A stretch of DNA of 64,000 bases from Novosphingobium mangrovisedimenti (lineage in GTDB: Bacteria > Pseudomonadota > Alphaproteobacteria > Sphingomonadales > Sphingomonadaceae): assembly GCF_025153475.1 (NCBI RefSeq), contig NZ_JANZXA010000002.1, forward strand, positions 124,001-188,000, written 5' to 3'. The notes beneath the pieces are model-generated. The model ran no database searches. It was not told the origin of the DNA and worked only from the letters and a program-made list of their open reading frames with translations. The position numbers were made by a program, and so were the translations under genes. Below, one piece after another: positions 55,519-64,000 of the stretch (positions are counted from its first letter, which is position 1; each line of letters begins with the position of its first letter).

Positions 55519-57834
55519 TCAGTCGGCTTTCGTCATAGGCTGCACTGGCCCGAGATCGAAAGCGATCTTGTCGATCCTGCCGTTGAACGCAAATGGAAGG
55601 CGATAATCGTCGACGATCGGCGTACCCGCATCACGCCCGATGGTGGCCTCTTCGGGACTGAACGCGAACGGCACCGTGCGTGCCAGTCTTCCTTCGGCAG
55701 CCGGCTTTCCATCGACGGAAAGCGTGAGCACGCCGCCGCGGCCGAAGCCGGGGCCATCGACGACGAAGGAAACCGTAACAGCATGCCCTCCAGGCGCCAG
55801 CGGCTGAGGCGCGGCGACACGGACCAGCGCCGCCGCGCGATCGCTGTTGCGGTAGAAGAAGGTCGGCCGGCCGTCCAGAACCGCAAGCCCCCACCCGGAA
55901 AAACGCCCTCCCTGCGTCACCAGCATGCCTTCGCCCCCATTGTCCGGCACTTCGATGACAGCCTCGATCGACCAGCTACGATTGTTGATTGCGGGGAAGA
56001 CACCTGCGGGCAGCCGCTCCCGCGTGGGATAGAGAACGTGACGACCAGGCTCCGACAGCGGCTCGGGCCGCGTGCCCGGCAACATCGACGAAAGGTTGCT
56101 GAACTGCAGCGGCAGCACGTGGTTGCGCGTCGCTTCCGCCTCCCAGAGCGCCTTGAGTTCGGCAACCTTGTCGGGATGGAATGGCGCGACGTCGGTGGTC
56201 TGCGACCAGTCGTGATTGAGATCGTAGAGCTGCCATGGCGACGCCGGATCGGGCATGGCCGCATCCAGTCGCGGCTCGACCTTCACCGGCTCCGACAGCA
56301 TCCAGCCATCGTGGTAGATCCCGGCATGGCCGAAGACCTCGAAATATTGCGTCCGGTGCCGCGTGGGTGCCTTGGGTTGCGTGAAGCTGTAGGCAAAGCT
56401 CACACCGTCGAAGGGTTGCTGAACCACCCCGCCAAGGCTTTTCGGTGCCGCTACCCCGGCTGCTTCGAGCACGGTCGGCATCACGTCGTTTACATCGACG
56501 AACTGGCTGCGCACGCCGCGCTGCCCGATCCGTGCCGGCCAGGACACGACCATCCCGTTGCGCACGCCGCCCAGGCGCGAGGCCACCAGCTTGTAATAGG
56601 GGAACGGCGTGTTCAGCGCCGAGGCCCAGCCGACCGGCGCGATCGGCAGGCTGTCCGGCCCGCCGATTTCGTCGAGATGCGTAAGTGCATGCGCCGTCTC
56701 CCCGCCCTGCACCGCGGCGCTGACGCGCGTGGCGTAGTTGACGCCGCCCATCGCACCACCCTCGCCCGAAGCGCCGTTGTCGCCTTCGATGAACACGATC
56801 ATGGTGTTGTCGAGTTCACCCGTGCGCTTCAACGTATCCAGGATGCGGCCGATCTGCGCATCGCAGTAGGCGAGCATCGCGGCATAGACCTCCATGTAGC
56901 GCGCGGCGACCTTGCGTTCGTCGGGCGAAAGCGCGCTCCACGGCCGCGTACCCTTCGGCATCGGCGCCAGCTTCGTGTCGGACGGCACGAAGCCGAGCTT
57001 CTTCTGCCGGGCCAGCGCGGCCTCGCGATAGGCGTCCCAGCCGGAATCGAACTTGCCCTTGAAACGGGCGATCCATTCGGCCGGTGCCTGCAACGGGGCA
57101 TGTGCGGTTCCCGGCGCGTAGTAGGCCAGGAACGGCCTGTCAGGGTTCTGCGAATGCTGAGTCAGCAGCCAGTCTATCGCATGATCGGCAAGATCGCGGT
57201 CGAAGACGTAGCCTGCCTCAGTGCCGTCCCCCGACGCGGGCGGCTCGATCGTGCGGTCGTTCTCGATCAGTTGCGGCGAGAACTGGTCGGTCCAGCCGCC
57301 ATTGAACCCGTAGAAGTACTTGAAGCCGAGCCCGTTGCCCCATTGGTCGAAAGGCCCCATCGGTCCGCTCTGCCAGGTCGGGACATTGTGGTTCTTCCCG
57401 AACATGGCGGTGTCGTAGCCGGCGGCGGACAGGACCTGCGCAATGGTGCCCGCGCTCTTGGGGATGACTGAATTGTAGCCGGGCTCGCCGCGCGCCAGAT
57501 CGGCCACGGTACCAAAGCCCACCGCGTGGTGATTGCGTCCCGTCAGCAGGGCCGCGCGCGTGGGCGAACAGATCGCCGTTGTGTGAAAGTTGTTGTAGAC
57601 GAGCCCGTTCGCCGCGAGCCTGTCGAGATTGGGGGTCGGGATGGCCCCGCCAAACGTGCTGCTGGCCGCGAAACCGACGTCATCGGTCATGATGATGAGA
57701 ACGTTCGGCGCGCCCTGAGGCGGCACTGCTTCAACCGGGTAGGCAGGCTCGGCCGTGGCCGGTGTCCCGAACGCCCAGAGGACCGTGCTGGCCAGCAGGA
57801 CATTCCTGGCAGTGTGCCTGATCCTAGCGTTCAT
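55519..57834 (-). CDS. arylsulfatase (formylglycine-dependent, periplasmic)
   Basis: 771 residues from ATG 57834, with GGGAG 8 nt upstream. Signal peptide to ~residue 29, then a sulfatase domain with metal-binding Asp51-Asp52 (MTDDVGF) and the C-x-P-x-R signature at Cys89 (CSPTRAALLTGRN), which must be oxidised to formylglycine. The C-terminal ~200 residues form an extra domain typical of large alphaproteobacterial arylsulfatases. Cuts sulfate esters for carbon or sulfur supply. Divergent from a decayed LysR remnant. Confidence 0.93.
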   Translation of the reverse strand: MNARIRHTARNVLLASTVLWAFGTPATAEPAYPVEAVPPQGAPNVLIIMTDDVGFAASSTFGGAIPTPNLDRLAANGLVYNNFHTTAICSPTRAALLTGRNHHAVGFGTVADLARGEPGYNSVIPKSAGTIAQVLSAAGYDTAMFGKNHNVPTWQSGPMGPFDQWGNGLGFKYFYGFNGGWTDQFSPQLIENDRTIEPPASGDGTEAGYVFDRDLADHAIDWLLTQHSQNPDRPFLAYYAPGTAHAPLQAPAEWIARFKGKFDSGWDAYREAALARQKKLGFVPSDTKLAPMPKGTRPWSALSPDERKVAARYMEVYAAMLAYCDAQIGRILDTLKRTGELDNTMIVFIEGDNGASGEGGAMGGVNYATRVSAAVQGGETAHALTHLDEIGGPDSLPIAPVGWASALNTPFPYYKLVASRLGGVRNGMVVSWPARIGQRGVRSQFVDVNDVMPTVLEAAGVAAPKSLGGVVQQPFDGVSFAYSFTQPKAPTRHRTQYFEVFGHAGIYHDGWMLSEPVKVEPRLDAAMPDPASPWQLYDLNHDWSQTTDVAPFHPDKVAELKALWEAEATRNHVLPLQFSNLSSMLPGTRPEPLSEPGRHVLYPTRERLPAGVFPAINNRSWSIEAVIEVPDNGGEGMLVTQGGRFSGWGLAVLDGRPTFFYRNSDRAAALVRVAAPQPLAPGGHAVTVSFVVDGPGFGRGGVLTLSVDGKPAAEGRLARTVPFAFSPEEATIGRDAGTPIVDDYRLPFAFNGRIDKIAFDLGPVQPMTKAD

Positions 57835-57959
57835 GGCGATGTCTCCCAACTGCGGATATTATTGCGCGGGCCAGTCAAACTGATCCGGCATCGATCTTGC
57901 CATGCTCGTGAGATTGCGTCCAATGCATGACATTCCAATTTATAATGCGTGTAATGCAT

Positions 57960-58049
57960 ATGATAGAGTTGCGACCCCTTCGCCACTTCGTGGCCGTCGC
58001 CCGTCGGCTGAACTACTCGCGCACGGCAGAGGATCTGGGCCTCCACCTA
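57960..58049 (+). pseudogene. remnant of a LysR regulator (N-terminal 30 codons)
   Basis: The translation begins MIELRPLRHFVAVARRLNYS and continues RTAEDLGLHL, clearly the first 30 residues of a LysR winged helix; intact LysR proteins continue with AQPPLSRQI-type sequence. Here the frame then runs into GRTGRHGREQ with no LysR similarity. The remnant lies divergent from the sulfatase, where its regulator would be expected. Confidence 0.6.
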
Positions 58050-58274
58050 GGACGAACTGGACGCCATGGCCGAGAGCAAAGGCGCACGGCGCAAATGCCG
58101 TGCGAAACCTGTTCCAACGCGCCATCCTCAATCTGGCCACACCGGACGATGGCCATCCTCTGGCGTGGCCGGCAACGGATTCTCCGCACCAGCCCGTGCT
58201 CTGAATTTTTCTTTTATATCAATGCATAGGAAGAAATACTTCCACCATGCGGCAATTGTAATTGGCAGAAGCTT

Positions 58275-58288
58275 CTAACCTAGGTTAG
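58275..58288. repeat. 14-bp perfect palindrome
   Basis: CTAACCTAGGTTAG, identical to its own reverse complement, 61 bp before the start codon of the small secreted protein. It may be an operator for that gene. Confidence 0.5.
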
Positions 58289-58349
58289 CAACGCGGCAAG
58301 TCCGACAACAAAGATTCGGTCTGCACAGACACCAACGGAGAGATTCGAA

Positions 58350-58670
58350 ATGAAGAAATTTGGTTCCCTGGCTGCCGTTGCCACTGCCGCCACGCTTGCC
58401 GTTATCCCCGCCGCCGTTCTCGCCGAAACGACCCAGCCGGTCCGCGAAGTTACCGAAGCTGCTGCCGAGCCCGTCCAGATCAATGCGGGCATGATGCTCT
58501 ACAGCTCGGCCGGTTACCGCGTTGCCCCGATCTACCGCGTCACCGCCGATGGCAGTCCGCAGTTGATCCTCAATGGCCGCCTCGTCACCGTGCCGGCCTC
58601 GAGCCTTTCCGTCGTCGATGGCAAGGTCACGACGGCGTTGACCAAATCGGAAATCGCCAACGCCAAGTAA
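58350..58670 (+). CDS. small secreted protein of unknown function
   Basis: 106 residues; GGAGA lies 8 nt upstream of the ATG. Signal peptide to ~residue 25 (PAAVLAE). The mature part has a beta-rich segment (YRVAPIYRVTADGSPQLILNGRLVTVP). No family recognised. It resembles short periplasmic proteins found in sphingomonads, but I cannot name it. Confidence 0.7.
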   Translation: MKKFGSLAAVATAATLAVIPAAVLAETTQPVREVTEAAAEPVQINAGMMLYSSAGYRVAPIYRVTADGSPQLILNGRLVTVPASSLSVVDGKVTTALTKSEIANAK

Positions 58671-58998
58671 GCGATATTCCCATCTTCCTTTCGGCGAGGG
58701 CGATGTTTCAATCGTCTCTCGCTGAATGGAAACGTTATTAGGAACACAGGCACCGGCGCTTGTGTTCGCCAGCAAGTCCGGCGTGACTTCCCTTCCCCCC
58801 CCTCGGCGCACATGAGGCTGCGCCTGTCCCCATCGCGATCATGGCCATCGACCGCCATATCTCCATTTGGGGATGGCGACGGTGCCGTTCCCGTGGTCTT
58901 TGCACTCCCAATCGGCCCCGGGGCTTTCGGATTCTGCGATGGCCGTACAGGCCATCGCAGGACCTGCGTCCACTGGCGCCACGTTTGGGAGAACGTCC
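58671..58998. other. 328-bp gap without a gene
   Basis: Open frames here lack recognisable domains. Contains a perfect hairpin at 58935-58959 (stem TGCGATGGCC, loop GTACA) just upstream of the SDR remnant. Confidence 0.4.
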
Positions 58999-59131
58999 AT
59001 GGATTTACAGCTGGAAGGACGCCGGGCCTCGTGACCGGCAGCAGCAGCGGGATCGGCGAAGCCATCGCGGACATGCTCGCGGAAGAAGGCGTCCGCGTCG
59101 TGGTCCATGGTCGCAATCGCAAGCGTGCGCA
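58999..59131 (+). pseudogene. short-chain dehydrogenase remnant (frameshifted, truncated)
   Basis: ATG 58999 opens MDLQLEGRRAS then a stop; a one-base shift restores GLVTGSSSGIGEAIADMLAEEG then VRVVVHGRN, the cofactor-binding start of an SDR enzyme. After ~45 residues the similarity ends. The remaining SDR sequence (YxxxK and so on) is absent, so this is a broken 5' fragment. Confidence 0.75.
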
Positions 59132-59325
59132 TCCATGGCGACCCGCCGCTCGAATGCCAGTTCATGAGCGCGAAGGACGCGGACGGGCGCCATCCCTTCC
59201 TGGGCCTGCCCTGGACCGGGCTTGTCGGCTGCACCGCCGTTCCGGCGGTATGCGATGCGCCGCCGGGCGTGGTTACGCATATCGATATGGGCGTGGTGAA
59301 ACCCAAGGGGCTGGTCCGCCGCTGA
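59107..59325 (+). pseudogene. possible 3' fragment of an unidentified gene
   Basis: An open stretch in a different frame from the SDR remnant, reading VRIHGDPPLECQFMSAKD and ending GVVKPKGLVRR. Third-position GC is near 83 percent, as in real genes here, but there is no start and I recognise no family. It looks like the C-terminal end of a deleted gene fused to the SDR remnant. Confidence 0.35.
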
Positions 59326-59342
59326 AGGCTCGCCAGATCGGT

Positions 59343-61811
59343 CTAGTGCAAGTCCATCCAGCCGCCTTCACCGCCCCCGATCGGATCGGCGGGCGGGACA
59401 GGCACACTGCGCGGCAGCTCCTTCACCAGCGTCGCACGTTCGCGCGGGTCGAGCAGCTTGCGCGACAGGCTTGCCGCCCAGGCACGCTCGGCGGCGTCGC
59501 CCTTACGCCTTGCAAGGCTGGCGCCGAGGTCGTGCAGCTTCTGGTCGATCAGTGCGGCGATCTCTGGCGTGGTTTCACTGGCTTGCGCTGTCGCAGCGAG
59601 CACCACGATCGTGCGGTAGGCAATCCGCCGCTCGAGCGTGTCGGTGCGGGCGGGCAGCACCGCCATGACCAGCCGGTCGACGATCTCGCTTACTCCGGGA
59701 ATGTCCGCATCCAGCGCATGCTGGGCCGCCACGCGCTGGAGCCGTGCCGGCGCGAGCAGCGACTTGAGCGTGATTTCGACCGCTGCATCGGCAGCGACGA
59801 GCGGGTCGAACAACGGCCCCCTCGGGCTCTGGAACACCTCGATGTCGAACTGGCGATTGCCGCCCGGGCTTTCCGGAATCGAGAGCAGTGGGACCAGCCG
59901 CGCCGGCACACGCAACGCCTCGGGCGAAAGTGTTGCCAGCAATGCGTCGAGCGCCGCGCGTTGCGCCTCGGCGGGCACCGGCGGCGCCTGCTCGCGCCCG
60001 CCGCCGTTGACGGCGTAGGCATAAGTACCGCCGCCGATCGCCTTTGCCGCCGCGACCACTTCGTACCGGTGGAGCAGCCAGATCGGCACGAAGCGCCGGC
60101 GCAGGTTGGCGACCGGCTCCTCCGGCGCGAGCGCTGCGAGACCGAAATTGGCGATGGCCGCCGCGCGCACCGTCATCATCCGGGCAAGTTCCGCGGTCGG
60201 GTCGGCGCCGTCATCCCATAGCCCGCCCCAGCGTTGCGCGGTGTCGGGCGCACGGGCATTGTCGTCCTTTACATAACGCAGGCCTTCGGCGACGACCACG
60301 CGTGCCCTGGCCTTTGCCGCAGCCTCGTCCGGAGCGCCATAAAGCCAGTCCACGGTCGCCATGTCCCACTTGCCCACGCCCGTGCCATAGGCGTCGGACA
60401 AGTCTGGTTTGCCGTTTCGCAACCCGATACGCGGAGACGGATAGTCCATTACCGAAGCCCGGTCCTGCGTGCTCGCGGCGAAGTTGTGAGCGAAGCCGAG
60501 CGTATGGCCGACTTCATGCGCGGCAAGCTGGCGCAGGCGCGCGAGCGCGACCTGGACCGGATCGTTCGGCCCACCGGCGTTCAACTGGTCTGCGCCGACC
60601 AGCCCCTCGAAGATCTGGATGTCCTGCCGCGCGCGCAGCGAGCCGAGCACGACCATGCCCTTGATGATCTCGCCTGTGCGCGGGTCGACGATTTCCTGCC
60701 CGTAGGACCAGCCACGCGTCGCGCGGTCGTCCCAGTTCACGACGTTGTAACGCACGTCCAGCGGATCGATGCCGGGCGGCAACGCCTCGACCTCAAAGGC
60801 GTCGATGAAGCCGGCAGCTGCAAACGCCTGCTTCCACCAGCTCACGCCCTCGATCAGCGCCGCCCGGATCGGTTCGGGCGCACGGCTGTCGATGTAATAG
60901 ACGATCGGTTTCTTCACCCGCGACGGCGCGGGCCCGGGATTGACTTTCTCGAGCCGGAAGCGATTGGCGAAGTCCCGCACGACGTCCTCGCCGAGCGGCG
61001 CGGCGAAATCGACGACCTGCGTGGAGAAACCGGCGATGCGCGGGTCGTAGACGCGCGGCACGAAGCCCGGACCGGGCAGCCTGACGAAGCTCGAATGAAC
61101 GGTGAAGCTGACCTGCTTGGGCTCGGGCGCGATGTTCGAGACTTCGGCCCCCGGCTTGTCCGAAGCGAATGTCTGGATCGCGTCGGCCTCTATGTTGTCG
61201 GGGAAGACCTTGACCGAGCCGGGCAATGCCGCGCTCAGCTTGGCATCAAGCTTGAAGCCCGCGCCCGCCCCTCTCCCGTCTCCGGTACCGAAAGTGTCGG
61301 CACTCTGGTTGAGCGAGGCGGCAATGCCTAGCGTGTCGGTGGCGAGGAAGCCCGAAATGTCGACCACGACGCTGCCGTCCGCGAGCGTCGCGGCAACATC
61401 GCCCATCCACACCGTCGAGGTTGCAAAGTCAGCACTCCCGGCCGGGTCCGCCTGCGCCGCTCCGTTGGCACGGAAACGGGGATTTTCGAACTGCACCGAA
61501 ACCTTCTTGCCGATACGGCGGAAGGCAAGCACCTGTGTGCCCCCGACGCGACCGCGATCCAGAAAGGTCGGCGCCGAACCAAGCCCGGTGCGCAGGGACA
61601 CAGTGTAGATGTAGCGCGCCGAAATCCCGTCGGCGTCCGGCGGCGGCAGCGTCAGGAAGATGCGCCCACCCGGCTTGTCGACATTCACAGGCAGCAATCC
61701 GCTCGCGGCGGTCGTGCCTGCAAGCAACGCGGGCGGCTTGCCCGCGGGCGTTTCACAATAGGCCGGCGCCGCGAGCGCCACGGCGAGGGCAATCGCACAA
61801 ATCCGTCGCAT
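59343..61811 (-). CDS. zinc-dependent metalloprotease (DUF4953/DUF5117-type)
   Basis: 822 residues from ATG 61811 (MRRICAIALAVALA; AGGGG 6 nt upstream). Signal peptide to ~residue 19. Extended zincin motif AAHEVGHTLGFAHNF gives HExxHxxGxxH, the metzincin-type zinc site, with a Met-turn-like SVMDYPSPR downstream. The N-terminal DUF5117-type and C-terminal DUF4953-type parts make this the large secreted or periplasmic metalloprotease family common in Bacteroidetes and sphingomonads. Substrate unknown. Divergent from the FadL-type porin. Confidence 0.9.
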   Translation of the reverse strand: MRRICAIALAVALAAPAYCETPAGKPPALLAGTTAASGLLPVNVDKPGGRIFLTLPPPDADGISARYIYTVSLRTGLGSAPTFLDRGRVGGTQVLAFRRIGKKVSVQFENPRFRANGAAQADPAGSADFATSTVWMGDVAATLADGSVVVDISGFLATDTLGIAASLNQSADTFGTGDGRGAGAGFKLDAKLSAALPGSVKVFPDNIEADAIQTFASDKPGAEVSNIAPEPKQVSFTVHSSFVRLPGPGFVPRVYDPRIAGFSTQVVDFAAPLGEDVVRDFANRFRLEKVNPGPAPSRVKKPIVYYIDSRAPEPIRAALIEGVSWWKQAFAAAGFIDAFEVEALPPGIDPLDVRYNVVNWDDRATRGWSYGQEIVDPRTGEIIKGMVVLGSLRARQDIQIFEGLVGADQLNAGGPNDPVQVALARLRQLAAHEVGHTLGFAHNFAASTQDRASVMDYPSPRIGLRNGKPDLSDAYGTGVGKWDMATVDWLYGAPDEAAAKARARVVVAEGLRYVKDDNARAPDTAQRWGGLWDDGADPTAELARMMTVRAAAIANFGLAALAPEEPVANLRRRFVPIWLLHRYEVVAAAKAIGGGTYAYAVNGGGREQAPPVPAEAQRAALDALLATLSPEALRVPARLVPLLSIPESPGGNRQFDIEVFQSPRGPLFDPLVAADAAVEITLKSLLAPARLQRVAAQHALDADIPGVSEIVDRLVMAVLPARTDTLERRIAYRTIVVLAATAQASETTPEIAALIDQKLHDLGASLARRKGDAAERAWAASLSRKLLDPRERATLVKELPRSVPVPPADPIGGGEGGWMDLH

Positions 61812-62101
61812 CAATTTCCCCTGTGTTTCGAGCAGCATGACCAAGACCACCGCAACAGGCAAGTGGCGCGATCGGGCACGTACCATTATCCCTTGTATCG
61901 GGGCTTGCCACAGGCCGTCCGCCCGGAGGCTGGCGTGCCCTTGCGTGCCCAAGTCGTTGCCATTGCAGGACAAGCAAGGTTTGTCGGCACGCAAGGACAA
62001 GTTGCTTCACTGCAAAGGCCAGTGCTCTATTGGGTTCCCCCATCAAGCCGGGCAGTCGCATCGACCCGGCGCCCATCGCATTCGGGGAGCATCCGCCCAC
62101 C
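61812..62101. other. 290-bp divergent promoter region
   Basis: Between the metalloprotease and FadL-type genes. No strong inverted repeats or boxes matching the PQQ motif found. Confidence 0.4.
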
Positions 62102-63388
62102 ATGTCCTTTCACGTCCCCGGCCGTGCCGGTCGTATCCTGCCGCTTACTGCAATCGTTTTCACTCTCGGTGCCACGGCGGCACTCCCCGAGACGGCCCGC
62201 GCGACCGACGGTTATTTCCTGAACGGCGCCGGCGCCAAGGCCAAGGGCGCAGGCGGTGTCGAAATCGCCATGCCCCAGGATGCGCTTGCCATCTCGGTCA
62301 ACCCCGCCGCCGCCACTGTGGTCGGCCACCGCCTCGACATCGGAATGGAACTCTTCGTGCCCGACCGCGGCGCCCGCATTTCCGGGAACGGCGCCGGGCT
62401 TGACGGGACCTATTCGGGCAATGGAGCCAATCCCTTCGTACTGCCCGAGGCCGGGTACGTGCGCCCGCTGTCCGACAGCGTGGCCGTCGGCATAACCATC
62501 AACGGCAATGGCGGCATGAATACCCACTACAAGGCCAATCCCTTCGCCAACTTCGGCGCAAGCGGCCCGGCCGGGGTAAACCTGCGCCAGATCATGATTT
62601 CGCCTGTCGTGGCCGTGAAGCTGGCGGAAGGCCACTCCCTGGGTGTTTCGCCGGTGCTCGTGCTGCAAAGCTTCAAGCTGCACGGGGCCCAGCCCTTCGC
62701 CGGCTTTTCGCAGGATCCGGCACAGGTTTCGAACAATGGTACCGACTGGACGACGGGCGTCGGCGTGCGCATCGGCTATCTTGGATCGATCGGCAAGAAC
62801 GTGCGCGTCGGCGCGTTCTACCAGTCGAAGGTGTGGTCCGGACGCTTCAAGAACTACGGCGGCCTCTTCGCTCAGAATGGCAGTTTCGACATCCCGGCAT
62901 CCTGGGGCGTCGGCGCCTCGGTCAGCCCGACAGCCGATCTCACGCTGGGGGCGGACTACAAGCGGATCGAGTATTCGGGCGTGCAAGCAGTCGGCAACAC
63001 GCTTGCCGCGCTGTTCGAAGGCGTGCCCTTCGGTGCGGACAACGGCCCCGGCTTCGGCTGGCGCGATGTCGATGTGTGGAAAGTGGGCGCGGTCTACAAA
63101 GCCACGTCCGCGCTGACGCTGCGCGCCGGCTATGGCCGCTCGGACAATCCGGTACCCCGTTCGCAGACGCTGCTCAACATTCTGGCACCGGGCGTGGTTC
63201 GCGGACACTACACGCTGGGGGCGACAGTCAACCTGTCGCAAGATGCCGAAGTGACCGGCTACGTCATGCGCGCGCCACGCCAGACGGTTCGCGGCTCCGG
63301 CTCGATCCCTGCGTCCTTCGGCGGCGGGGAGGCCGACGTGCACCTTGCCGAGACCGCGGTCGGTCTCTCGTTCGGCCTATCACTCTAG
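62102..63388 (+). CDS. FadL/TodX-type outer-membrane transport protein
   Basis: 428 residues from ATG 62102. Signal peptide to ~residue 37 (ARATDGYF), then the OmpP1/FadL start TDGYFLNGAGAKAKGAGGVEIAMPQDAL (key YFLNGAGAKAKGAGG), and repeated beta strands. FadL-type channels let hydrophobic compounds such as fatty acids or aromatics cross the outer membrane. The YeeE/YedE genes follow 13 bp later on the same strand, an arrangement seen for lipophilic or sulfur compound uptake. Confidence 0.9.
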   Translation: MSFHVPGRAGRILPLTAIVFTLGATAALPETARATDGYFLNGAGAKAKGAGGVEIAMPQDALAISVNPAAATVVGHRLDIGMELFVPDRGARISGNGAGLDGTYSGNGANPFVLPEAGYVRPLSDSVAVGITINGNGGMNTHYKANPFANFGASGPAGVNLRQIMISPVVAVKLAEGHSLGVSPVLVLQSFKLHGAQPFAGFSQDPAQVSNNGTDWTTGVGVRIGYLGSIGKNVRVGAFYQSKVWSGRFKNYGGLFAQNGSFDIPASWGVGASVSPTADLTLGADYKRIEYSGVQAVGNTLAALFEGVPFGADNGPGFGWRDVDVWKVGAVYKATSALTLRAGYGRSDNPVPRSQTLLNILAPGVVRGHYTLGATVNLSQDAEVTGYVMRAPRQTVRGSGSIPASFGGGEADVHLAETAVGLSFGLSL

Positions 63389-63401
63389 GGGAAGCAGAAT
63401 C

Positions 63402-63818
63402 ATGCTGACGCTTTACATCGCGCCGCTGCTGGGCGGCATCGTAATCGGCCTTACATCGGGCGGCCTCTATCTGCTGATGGGCGAGATCGCCGGCATCACC
63501 GGCATCGCCCGTTCCGCCATCATCGGCCCTTCGCGCGGATGGCAGATGGCCTTCATCGCCGGCCTTCTGGCCTCGGGCGGCATCGCCGCGCTTATGCTGG
63601 GCGGAGACTTTACCGCCGGCATCGAGGGCATTCCCCTCCCGGTTCTTGCGCTGGCCGGGCTGCTGGTCGGCCTCGGCACAGATCTCGGCAACGGCTGCAC
63701 CAGCGGCCACGGCGTTTGCGGCCTGTCGCGCCTGTCGCTGCGCTCGCTGGCGGCAGTCGGCCTGTTCATGGTTTCGGCCGGACTGACGGTCTTCCTTCTG
63801 CGTCACGGAGGGTTCTGA
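63402..63818 (+). CDS. YeeE/YedE sulfur transport family protein, N-terminal half
   Basis: 138 residues from ATG 63402, with four hydrophobic segments and the GLGTDLGNGCTSGHGVCGLSRLSL motif (cysteines in GCTSGHGVCG) of YeeE/YedE (TsuA-like) proteins, which carry thiosulfate through a chain of cysteines. In these two-gene systems the transporter is split. The stop codon shares a base with the next start. Confidence 0.92.
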   Translation: MLTLYIAPLLGGIVIGLTSGGLYLLMGEIAGITGIARSAIIGPSRGWQMAFIAGLLASGGIAALMLGGDFTAGIEGIPLPVLALAGLLVGLGTDLGNGCTSGHGVCGLSRLSLRSLAAVGLFMVSAGLTVFLLRHGGF

Positions 63819-64000
63819 TGCGCCTTGCCATCGGTTTCGTAACGGGCCTTCTCTTCGGTTTCGGCCTTCTGCTGGCGGGGATGACCAGCCCCGACAAGGT
63901 AAGGGCATTCCTCGATATCGCCGGCGCATGGGACCCCAGCCTTGCCTTTGTCATGGGCGGCGCGGTCATGACGGCAATGCCGCTTTTCGCGCTGGCGCGC
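63818..64000 (+). CDS. YeeE/YedE family protein, C-terminal half (partial at right edge)
   Basis: 61 residues visible before the window ends. ATG 63818 overlaps the stop of the upstream half by one base. Hydrophobic start MRLAIGFVTGLLFGFGLLLAGMT then DKVRAFLDIAGAWDPSLAFVMGG, as in DUF6691/YeeE-YedE second subunits. Together with the preceding gene it forms the split sulfur transporter. Confidence 0.85.
   Translation, partial: MRLAIGFVTGLLFGFGLLLAGMTSPDKVRAFLDIAGAWDPSLAFVMGGAVMTAMPLFALAR

Larger units (their letters stand above)
57835..58349. other. 515-bp intergenic region with LysR remnant and palindrome
   Basis: Between the divergent sulfatase and small secreted protein genes. Contains AATGCAT repeats near 57922-57928 and 57953-57959, a LysR N-terminal remnant (57960-58049), and the 14-bp palindrome CTAACCTAGGTTAG at 58275-58288. 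Open reading frames in the rest have no recognisable domain. Confidence 0.5.

Noticed and set aside
55420..57471. A 683-codon open frame antisense to the arylsulfatase
   Set aside because: The sulfatase has a signal peptide, a signature motif and a good ribosome-binding site; the antisense translation has none.

Overview
The window is GC-rich, densely packed DNA from a Gram-negative bacterium. TonB-dependent receptors, FadL-type and NodT-type outer-membrane proteins, quinoprotein alcohol oxidation genes, and the style of the TonB receptor/secreted phosphatase and metalloprotease genes point to an alphaproteobacterium of the sphingomonad group (Novosphingobium-like). That placement is an inference from gene content. 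I see no rRNA, tRNA, CRISPR array, insertion sequence or phage gene. It looks like ordinary chromosome, or a chromid, rich in transport and periplasmic oxidation functions.

Layout. 0-4.2 kb: a TetR regulator (cut by the left edge), divergent from a TonB receptor and a secreted tyrosine-phosphatase-fold enzyme, closed by a strong terminator. 4.3-9.1 kb: a NodT/MacA/MacB efflux operon. 9.2-13.2 kb: a TPR-sulfotransferase, a YeiH-type exporter and a divergent LysR regulator, with a 17-bp perfect inverted repeat between the last two. 13.2-14.9 kb: an ArsR/permease/small-thioredoxin cassette with a candidate operator. 14.9-21.2 kb: housekeeping and redox genes (trhO, GST, pirin, TMEM175-type channel, zinc alcohol dehydrogenase, SDR, SnoaL-like). 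21.8-28.3 kb: a second export operon (NodT/HlyD/RbbA-like/YhhJ-like). 28.4-34.7 kb: a metal module with a Ni/Co transporter, a DUF5132-like protein, a stand-alone HMA2-like protein, a P-type ATPase with its own HMA2-like domain, and a DUF3422 protein.

34.8-55.4 kb is the most interesting part: a complete periplasmic PQQ-alcohol oxidation region. It holds a PQQ dehydrogenase (47241-48983), cytochrome c-550 PedF, a MoxJ/XoxJ-like binding protein, a beta-propeller protein, a CXXCW rhodanese, a SoxYZ-like carrier with its zinc hydrolase, an aldehyde dehydrogenase with DUF779, a LuxR response regulator, and a FIST/hybrid histidine kinase pair. Two TonB receptors, a cytochrome b561 and a porin are interleaved. 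The dehydrogenase carries Asp two residues after the catalytic Asp (W-D-F-D-G), the mark of lanthanide-dependent enzymes. A 12-bp box of consensus CCAARGTRCAAT, always pointing toward a gene, precedes at least seven transcription units here. I propose it as the shared regulatory element of this regulon. The PQQ biosynthesis genes are not in the window.

55.5-64 kb: an arylsulfatase, a decayed stretch with LysR and SDR remnants, a small secreted protein, a large zinc metalloprotease, a FadL-type porin, and a split YeeE/YedE sulfur transporter that runs off the right edge.
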